From Flavobacterium enshiense DK69 (GTDB lineage: Bacteria > Bacteroidota > Bacteroidia > Flavobacteriales > Flavobacteriaceae): a DNA stretch of 64,000 bases. Positions within the stretch are counted from its first letter, which is position 1; each line of letters opens with the position of its first letter. The stretch spans positions 310,001 through 374,000 of the forward strand of contig NZ_AVCS01000015.1 in the NCBI RefSeq assembly GCF_000498495.1, in the 5' to 3' direction. Both the position numbers and the translations under genes were made by a program. This document shows positions 59,168 to 64,000 of this stretch, in pieces. Under the pieces are notes generated by a model that worked only from the letters and a program-made list of their open reading frames with translations, made no database searches and was not told the origin of the DNA.

Positions 59168-60367
59168 TTATTCCTCACTCATTAATTCCTCCATCACTTC
59201 ATTCATAGCTTCAAGAATGATGCCACAACCTTCTTCAATCTCCTCATTAGTAAGAGTAAGGGGCGGAGTGATGCGGATGGCGCACCCTTCGAACAGCAGC
59301 CAAAATAAGATAAGTCCTTTGTCCTGACATTTAAAAATGACTTTATTGGTGATTTCAGGACTTTCTGTCATTGCGGCCAGCATTAAACCTTCGCCTCGAA
59401 CCTCTTTAATTAAAGGATGTACTAGTAATTTACGAATTAATTGCTCTTTTTCCAATGTTTGAGGCATTAAATCCGTTTCAAGGAGCTCTTTTAACGTTGC
59501 AAGACATGCTGCGGCTATAACCGGATGTCCCCCGAAAGTAGTAATATGCCCTAATTTTGGATCGTGGCTCAGCAAATCCATGTATTCTGTTTTGGCCATA
59601 AAAGCGCCTACAGGCATGCCGCCGCCCATTCCTTTGCCCATTACAACAACATCGGGAATAATATCATAATTCTGGAATCCGAACAGTTTTCCTGTACGTC
59701 CGAATCCGGGCTGAATTTCGTCTAAAATCAATAAAGCACCAACTTCATCACAACGCTGACGTACTTTTTTCAGGAAATCATTATGAGGCTGAATGAATCC
59801 GGCTCCACCCTGAATGGTTTCCATGATGATTCCGGCCGTTTTTTCTGTGATTTTCAGTAAATCTTCTTCGTTGTTGAATGTTATAAAATCCACATCCGGA
59901 ATTAACGGACGGAAGATTTGCTTGCGTTCTTCAAATCCCATCACGCTCATCGAACCCATTGTATTTCCGTGATAAGCATTATAACATGAAATAAGTTGGC
60001 TTCTTCCGGTTACGCGGCGGGCTAATTTTAAAGCTCCTTCTGTAGCTTCCGTTCCTGAATTTACCAAATAGACTTTATCTAATGGATCAGGCGTGTTTTC
60101 TGCCAATAATTTACATAGTTCTACCGCAGGATCCTGTGCGTATTCACCGTAAACCATTACGTGTGCATATTTGTCCAGCTGGTTTACAATAGCTTCCCGG
60201 ACTCTGGGGTGTTGATGCCCAAGTGTGCAGGCAGAAACACCGGCTACGAAGTCCAAATAGGCTTTTCCTTTGGTGTCGTATATATAGGAACCTTTGGCAT
60301 GTGAAACCTCCATTCCTAAAGGATAAGGAGAGGTTTGGGCCTGATATTTATAGAAATCTTTAAGCAT
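59168..60367 (-). CDS. Class III PLP aminotransferase (acetylornithine/ornithine type)
   Basis: The 399-residue aminotransferase of the class III family has PLP contacts NSGTEATEGALKLARR (103-118), LLILDEIQPGFGRTGKLFGF (Asp216) and Lys245 in VVMGKGMGGG. It is annotated in relatives as aspartate aminotransferase-family or acetylornithine/ornithine aminotransferase; the amine donor cannot be settled by eye. It follows the OstA-like gene on the same strand, with a hairpin (60392-60420) between. Confidence 0.9.
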   Translation of the reverse strand: MLKDFYKYQAQTSPYPLGMEVSHAKGSYIYDTKGKAYLDFVAGVSACTLGHQHPRVREAIVNQLDKYAHVMVYGEYAQDPAVELCKLLAENTPDPLDKVYLVNSGTEATEGALKLARRVTGRSQLISCYNAYHGNTMGSMSVMGFEERKQIFRPLIPDVDFITFNNEEDLLKITEKTAGIIMETIQGGAGFIQPHNDFLKKVRQRCDEVGALLILDEIQPGFGRTGKLFGFQNYDIIPDVVVMGKGMGGGMPVGAFMAKTEYMDLLSHDPKLGHITTFGGHPVIAAACLATLKELLETDLMPQTLEKEQLIRKLLVHPLIKEVRGEGLMLAAMTESPEITNKVIFKCQDKGLILFWLLFEGCAIRITPPLTLTNEEIEEGCGIILEAMNEVMEELMSEE

Positions 60368-60391
60368 TGTTAAGGGGCTGGGATTTGATTA

Positions 60392-60420
60392 TGCAGTTAT
60401 TTGAAAAATAGATAACTGCA
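60392..60420. other. Perfect 9-bp hairpin between the OstA-like and aminotransferase genes
   Basis: TGCAGTTAT and ATAACTGCA around an 11-nt A/T-rich loop. No T run follows on either strand, so it may be an mRNA stability element or weak terminator. Confidence 0.4.
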
Positions 60421-60428
60421 ATCGTATA

Positions 60429-62084
60429 CTATTTCTTTTTCTTCTTTTTAGCTGGCGAAGTTGTTTTCTTTTCCGGTTTGCCGTAGTTTAAAGTTTCCTT
60501 TTTAACTTCCATTGGTTTTTCGGCTTTCAGTGATTCTTTTTTGCTTTCGATGGCTATTTTTTCACCCAATTCGGTTTCTTCTTTCGGGAAAATATCGGCC
60601 AGGGTTTTGATTTCTTCGTCTCCTCGCCAGATGAATCCTCTAAGTTTTCGTGCGTTTTCAGGTAAGTCCTTTTCGGGATAAATCTGTCCTTCCGGATTCA
60701 CGAATTTGGTCACTGTTTGAATTTTGTTGTCTTCCAATTCCAGATGAATCGAACTGCAAACGCCTTTATCGATTCCTACTAATTCGTTTTTGTCATTATA
60801 CATGTAGTAAATCATTTCTGCATTTTTTACCATGTCGACTTCATAGAGTTTGTTGTCTCGGAATTTCCCGTACAGATTCAGTCCTTTTACCTGATTATAA
60901 CCATTGCCAATCGTATCTTTCTGTATAATAAAAGCATCGTTCATCACTTTTAAGGAATCCATTTTTTCTGTTTTGTTATTGCCAATCAGGTGCATTATCT
61001 CTCCGGTTAATTGGCTTTTTTGACTCCATAGAATAGGTCTTCCGATTAATTGCGTCAATCCTTTTTTCTGATCGGAATGAATTGAATCGCATTTTCCGCT
61101 CATGTCTGACTTATATATTCTTGCATTGTTAAACCCGCGTACAATGCGTTCTCCTGGTTTTCCTGTAACAAGTAAACGCTTTGCGTGAATGTAAACCGAA
61201 TCGTTTTCTACAAAGGAAGAAACCAATGCTTTTTTGGTTATAAACATGGAATCTTTGTTTTTATACATCTCAGCATAATGTCCTTTTACAACCATGCGGT
61301 TGATACTGTCTGTAATTTTTACATTATTGATGGCCTTGGAAAATTCCTGTTTCCGGTCGTAATAAATCTTATCGCCCTTTATTTTCCGGTTTTTGTAGGT
61401 GATTGTTGAGTTTTTTGACAGGTTGGACGTGTGGTTTTTGGTGTCGTAAAAACCGTTTTCCGTGTAAATTACATTCTCTTTACTGGTAATGGTAGACGGA
61501 CCAAAAACATATGCATGTCCGGAATTGTCATAAAAATCCAAATGGTTCGTTTTTATTGTGCATTGCGGATTGGTGACTGTTACTGCTGTTTTAAACTGGT
61601 ATTTCTTTTCGTTTAAAAAATAACGTCCCGATTTACTTCTTAAGGTGTTTTCTTTGTTGATGATGGTTCCGTAAGTGTTGTAGTATGCTTGTTGGATGGC
61701 TCTGTCGAAGTTGATTGTGTCTGTTGTTAAAGTAGATTCCGGCGAGCGTAAAACCACATCTCCCGTTGCAAAAGCAAATTTTTGATTTCCGTTGTATTCT
61801 GCATATTTACTGGTCATTGAAATGGAGTCTCCTTGGTTCAAGCGGACACTTCCAAAGGCTTTTACGTAGTTTTCATCTTTAAAATGATAGGCTTTGTTGC
61901 AATTGATAATTACCCCGTCGTGTTCTACCTGAACGTTTCCTGTGAATAGAATGGCACCCGGAATTTCGGTTTGATCCATGTCGATGAAATCAGAATGGAC
62001 AATTCGTATAATTTTTTTGTCTTGAGCTAAAGAGGTAAGTCCAACAAAAAAGGCACTTAATATGAATAGGATGTGTTTTTTCAA
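60429..62084 (-). CDS. OstA/LptA-like protein, TTG start
   Basis: The 551-residue protein has a signal peptide (about 1-20, KKHILFILSAFFVGLTSLAQ) and repeated OstA-type beta strands (DLDQTEIPGAILFTGNVQVEHDGVIINCNKAYHF-like, NYVKAFGSVRLNQGDSISMTSKYAEY). This is the beta-taco fold that carries LPS across the periplasm. The tail is Lys-rich and may be cytosolic or extended. The start codon is TTG at 62084: no ATG lies before the signal peptide and a -7 box sits 17-24 bp upstream. It is the likely LptA/LptC-like element of LPS transport here. Confidence 0.85.
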   Translation of the reverse strand: MKKHILFILSAFFVGLTSLAQDKKIIRIVHSDFIDMDQTEIPGAILFTGNVQVEHDGVIINCNKAYHFKDENYVKAFGSVRLNQGDSISMTSKYAEYNGNQKFAFATGDVVLRSPESTLTTDTINFDRAIQQAYYNTYGTIINKENTLRSKSGRYFLNEKKYQFKTAVTVTNPQCTIKTNHLDFYDNSGHAYVFGPSTITSKENVIYTENGFYDTKNHTSNLSKNSTITYKNRKIKGDKIYYDRKQEFSKAINNVKITDSINRMVVKGHYAEMYKNKDSMFITKKALVSSFVENDSVYIHAKRLLVTGKPGERIVRGFNNARIYKSDMSGKCDSIHSDQKKGLTQLIGRPILWSQKSQLTGEIMHLIGNNKTEKMDSLKVMNDAFIIQKDTIGNGYNQVKGLNLYGKFRDNKLYEVDMVKNAEMIYYMYNDKNELVGIDKGVCSSIHLELEDNKIQTVTKFVNPEGQIYPEKDLPENARKLRGFIWRGDEEIKTLADIFPKEETELGEKIAIESKKESLKAEKPMEVKKETLNYGKPEKKTTSPAKKKKKK

Positions 62085-62100
62085 GGCGTGAAATTTTGCC

Positions 62101-62108
62101 CAAATTTA
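62101..62108 (-). promoter_or_regulatory. -7 box of the OstA-like gene
   Basis: The minus strand reads TAAATTTG, a full TAnnTTTG match, 16 bp before the TTG start. Confidence 0.58.
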
Positions 62109-62214
62109 AGTAAAATCCGTGAAAGCCGATTTTTATTAAGAATTATTTGTGTTGTTGTGAGGGAAAGGGAAGAAAAGGGGTAAGGGAGAGGGTAAAAGAA
62201 AAACCGTAGCAATA

Positions 62215-62247
62215 AAAAAAAACGCCTTCCAAAGAAGGCGTTTTTGA
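62215..62247 (-). terminator. Terminator of purA
   Basis: Stem ACGCCTTC/GAAGGCGT with loop CAAA, followed on the minus strand by a run of T (A on the plus strand). Confidence 0.92.
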
Positions 62248-62248
62248 A

Positions 62249-63520
62249 TTATTTCATGATTGTCTGTGTTCTGTCTGGTCCTACAGAAATCACTTTGATT
62301 GGAACTCCAACTTCTTTTTCGATGAATTCCACATATTCTTTCAATTCGGCAGGAAGTTCGTCGTATTTGGTCATGCCTGTTAAATCAGCTTTCCATCCTT
62401 TTTTCTCCACATAAACCGGAGTTACGTTTTCTTCCTCAATGTTATAAGGCAAGTGGTTGATTATGTCGCCTTTGTATTTGTATCCTGTACAAACTCTTAA
62501 AGTGTCGAAACCTGAAAGAACGTCGCCTTTCATCATGTATAACTGAGTAACACCGTTTACTTGTACGGCATATTTTAAGGCTACAAGGTCTAACCATCCG
62601 CAACGACGCGCACGTCCGGTAACAGAACCGAATTCGTTTCCTACTTTAGCCATGGTTTGTCCGTCTTCGTCGAATAATTCGGTTGGGAAAGGTCCGCTAC
62701 CAACACGGGTAGTGTATGCTTTGAAAATTCCGAATACATCTTTTACTTTATTAGGAGCGATTCCTAACCCTGTACAAGCTCCGGCAGCAGTAGTGTTTGA
62801 TGAAGTAACGAACGGGTAAGTTCCGAAATCAATATCAAGTAATGAGCCCTGAGCACCTTCAGCAAGGATTGATTTTCCGGCTTTCATTGCGCTGTTTAGA
62901 TATTCTTCGCTGTCAATGAACTGTAATGATTTTAAAACTTCAATTGCTTCAAAAAACTCAGTTTCCATTTCCTGTAGATTGTACTGCATGTCAACATCAT
63001 AAAACGAAATCATCGCTTCATGTTTGTCGGCTAAAGCTCTGTAGCGCTCTTTAAAATCAGTAAGCTCAATATCTCCTACACGGATTCCGTTTCTACCTGT
63101 CTTGTCCATATAAGTTGGGCCAATTCCTTTTAAGGTAGAACCGATTTTTGCTTTTCCTTTTGCTGTTTCTGAAGCAGCATCCAATAAGCGGTGTGTTGGT
63201 AATATTAAATGAGCTTTTCTGGAAATCAGTAGTTTAGATTTGATGTCCATGTTGAATTTCTCAAGACCTTCCAATTCTTTTTGGAAAACCACCGGATCGA
63301 TAACTACACCGTTTCCGATGATGTTAACTGCTGTTTTGTGGAAAATCCCTGAAGGGATAGTTCTTAAAACGTGTTTGATTCCGTCAAATTCTAAAGTGTG
63401 TCCAGCGTTAGGTCCGCCCTGAAAACGAGCTATGATGTCGTATTTTGAAGTAAGAACATCAACGATTTTTCCTTTGCCTTCGTCGCCCCACTGTAAGCCT
63501 AGCAGTAAATCTACTGTCAT
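62249..63520 (-). CDS. purA: Adenylosuccinate synthetase
   Basis: The 423-residue enzyme joins IMP and aspartate with GTP in AMP synthesis. It has GLQWGDEGKGKIVD at the N-terminus (13-19 GDEGKGK is the GTP/IMP loop), QGGPNAGHT, VTSSNTTAAGACTGLG, the C-terminal nucleotide region GRARRCGWLDLVALKYAV and GDVLSGFDTLRVCTGYKY. The length matches the family. It is preceded on the same strand by the Fur-like gene (62 bp); no promoter consensus lies between, so co-transcription is possible. Confidence 0.97.
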   Translation of the reverse strand: MTVDLLLGLQWGDEGKGKIVDVLTSKYDIIARFQGGPNAGHTLEFDGIKHVLRTIPSGIFHKTAVNIIGNGVVIDPVVFQKELEGLEKFNMDIKSKLLISRKAHLILPTHRLLDAASETAKGKAKIGSTLKGIGPTYMDKTGRNGIRVGDIELTDFKERYRALADKHEAMISFYDVDMQYNLQEMETEFFEAIEVLKSLQFIDSEEYLNSAMKAGKSILAEGAQGSLLDIDFGTYPFVTSSNTTAAGACTGLGIAPNKVKDVFGIFKAYTTRVGSGPFPTELFDEDGQTMAKVGNEFGSVTGRARRCGWLDLVALKYAVQVNGVTQLYMMKGDVLSGFDTLRVCTGYKYKGDIINHLPYNIEEENVTPVYVEKKGWKADLTGMTKYDELPAELKEYVEFIEKEVGVPIKVISVGPDRTQTIMK

Positions 63521-63582
63521 TGTGTTGTTTGTTATTTTAGTTGTTTTATATTTTTTAAGAATGCTTAAACAAGCAATTCTGT

Positions 63583-64000
63583 TTATTCTTGTTTTTTTGT
63601 AGCGTAAAAATAAAGCGAATGGTTGTGAATGCTAATGCCGAAAATTTCTTCGATGGTTTGCTTTATCGTTTGGATTCTCGGGTCACAGAATTCGATTACT
63701 TCGCCAGTGTCGCTCATAATGATGTGATCATGTTGTTTGTCGAAATAGGATTTTTCGTAATGAGCCTGATTCTGACCAAACTGATGGCGTCTTACCAAAC
63801 CGCATTCCAATAACAATTCAATCGTGTTGTAAAGCGTAGCACGGCTCACACGATAGTTTTTGTTTTTCATTTTGATGTACAGCGATTCAATGTCAAAATG
63901 ATCCTGACTTTCGTAAATTTCCTGAAGGATAGCATAGCGTTCCGGCGTTTTGCGGTGCCCTTTTTCTTCAAGATATTTCGTGAATACTGATTTTACAATT
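63583..64000 (-). CDS. Fur-family transcriptional regulator, N-terminus cut by window edge
   Basis: The visible part has about 139 residues with the start beyond the right edge. The winged-helix domain has [17 protein letters not shown] and [23 protein letters not shown] (recognition helix). The dimer/metal domain has [15 protein letters not shown] and [18 protein letters not shown]. The Cys pair of classical Fur Zn sites is absent (only CDPR remains), as in many Bacteroidetes Fur/PerR proteins. Metal specificity cannot be assigned. It lies just before purA on the same strand. Confidence 0.9.
   Translation of the reverse strand, partial: IVKSVFTKYLEEKGHRKTPERYAILQEIYESQDHFDIESLYIKMKNKNYRVSRATLYNTIELLLECGLVRRHQFGQNQAHYEKSYFDKQHDHIIMSDTGEVIEFCDPRIQTIKQTIEEIFGISIHNHSLYFYATKKQE

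Overview
The window looks like a piece of a Flavobacteriaceae chromosome, most likely Flavobacterium or a close relative. It has low GC and almost no Shine-Dalgarno sequences; starts sit behind A-rich stretches. About twenty Bacteroidetes-type -7 boxes (TAnnTTTG) lie just upstream of genes. Two proteins carry type IX secretion C-terminal signals. The housekeeping set is also typical: archaeal/eukaryal-type ProRS, DUF5606, DUF349, OstA-like protein and OMPP1/FadL porin. No phage, insertion sequence, CRISPR array or plasmid gene was seen. The ends cut rimO (left) and a Fur-family gene (right).

Layout. 1-8.6 kb: translation genes (rimO, proS, three identical tRNA-Glu genes, rpsT, typA) with an outer-membrane porin and an aromatic/Gly-rich lipoprotein. 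8.7-21 kb: mostly minus strand, with a T9SS type B adhesin-like protein, an ABC-2 exporter, a BamA/TamA-like barrel protein, NdpA-like nucleoid protein, a ClC-HPP-VOC operon, YciI and MmcQ/YjbR proteins and a repeat-rich T9SS type A protein. 21.3-27.3 kb: a plus-strand signalling locus (TonB-dependent receptor, TPR-like exported protein, LytS-type kinase fused to a 2TM domain, two free 2TM proteins, LytTR regulator). 27.4-29.9 kb: heme A synthase and CCA-adding enzyme. 30.2-44.2 kb: a surface-glycan cluster of ten glycosyltransferase-type genes with gmd-fcl (GDP-fucose), a polysaccharide deacetylase and a Kdo-kinase-like gene, interrupted by a Sua5/TsaC gene. 44.2-64 kb: housekeeping genes dapD, methyltransferase, ruvX, mqo, FUSC, def, mazG, OsmC, DUF349, aroE, TPR protein, class III aminotransferase, OstA, purA and Fur.

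The two most notable signals are not genes. First, the promoters of the TonB receptor and of the TPR gene each carry a pair of LytTR-like 9-mers, 21 bp start to start, ending exactly 33 bp before the -7 element. This ties both genes to the LytS/LytTR pair encoded just downstream. Second, three intergenic regions (about 1.2, 45.2 and 56.6 kb) hold members of one imperfect palindromic repeat family. Its flanking arms are conserved, and its central hairpin differs in sequence from copy to copy yet stays self-complementary.

All calls are by eye from sequence and family knowledge; no database search was run. Starts were moved from the longest open frame wherever a promoter, an intergenic repeat or the family N-terminus argued for it.
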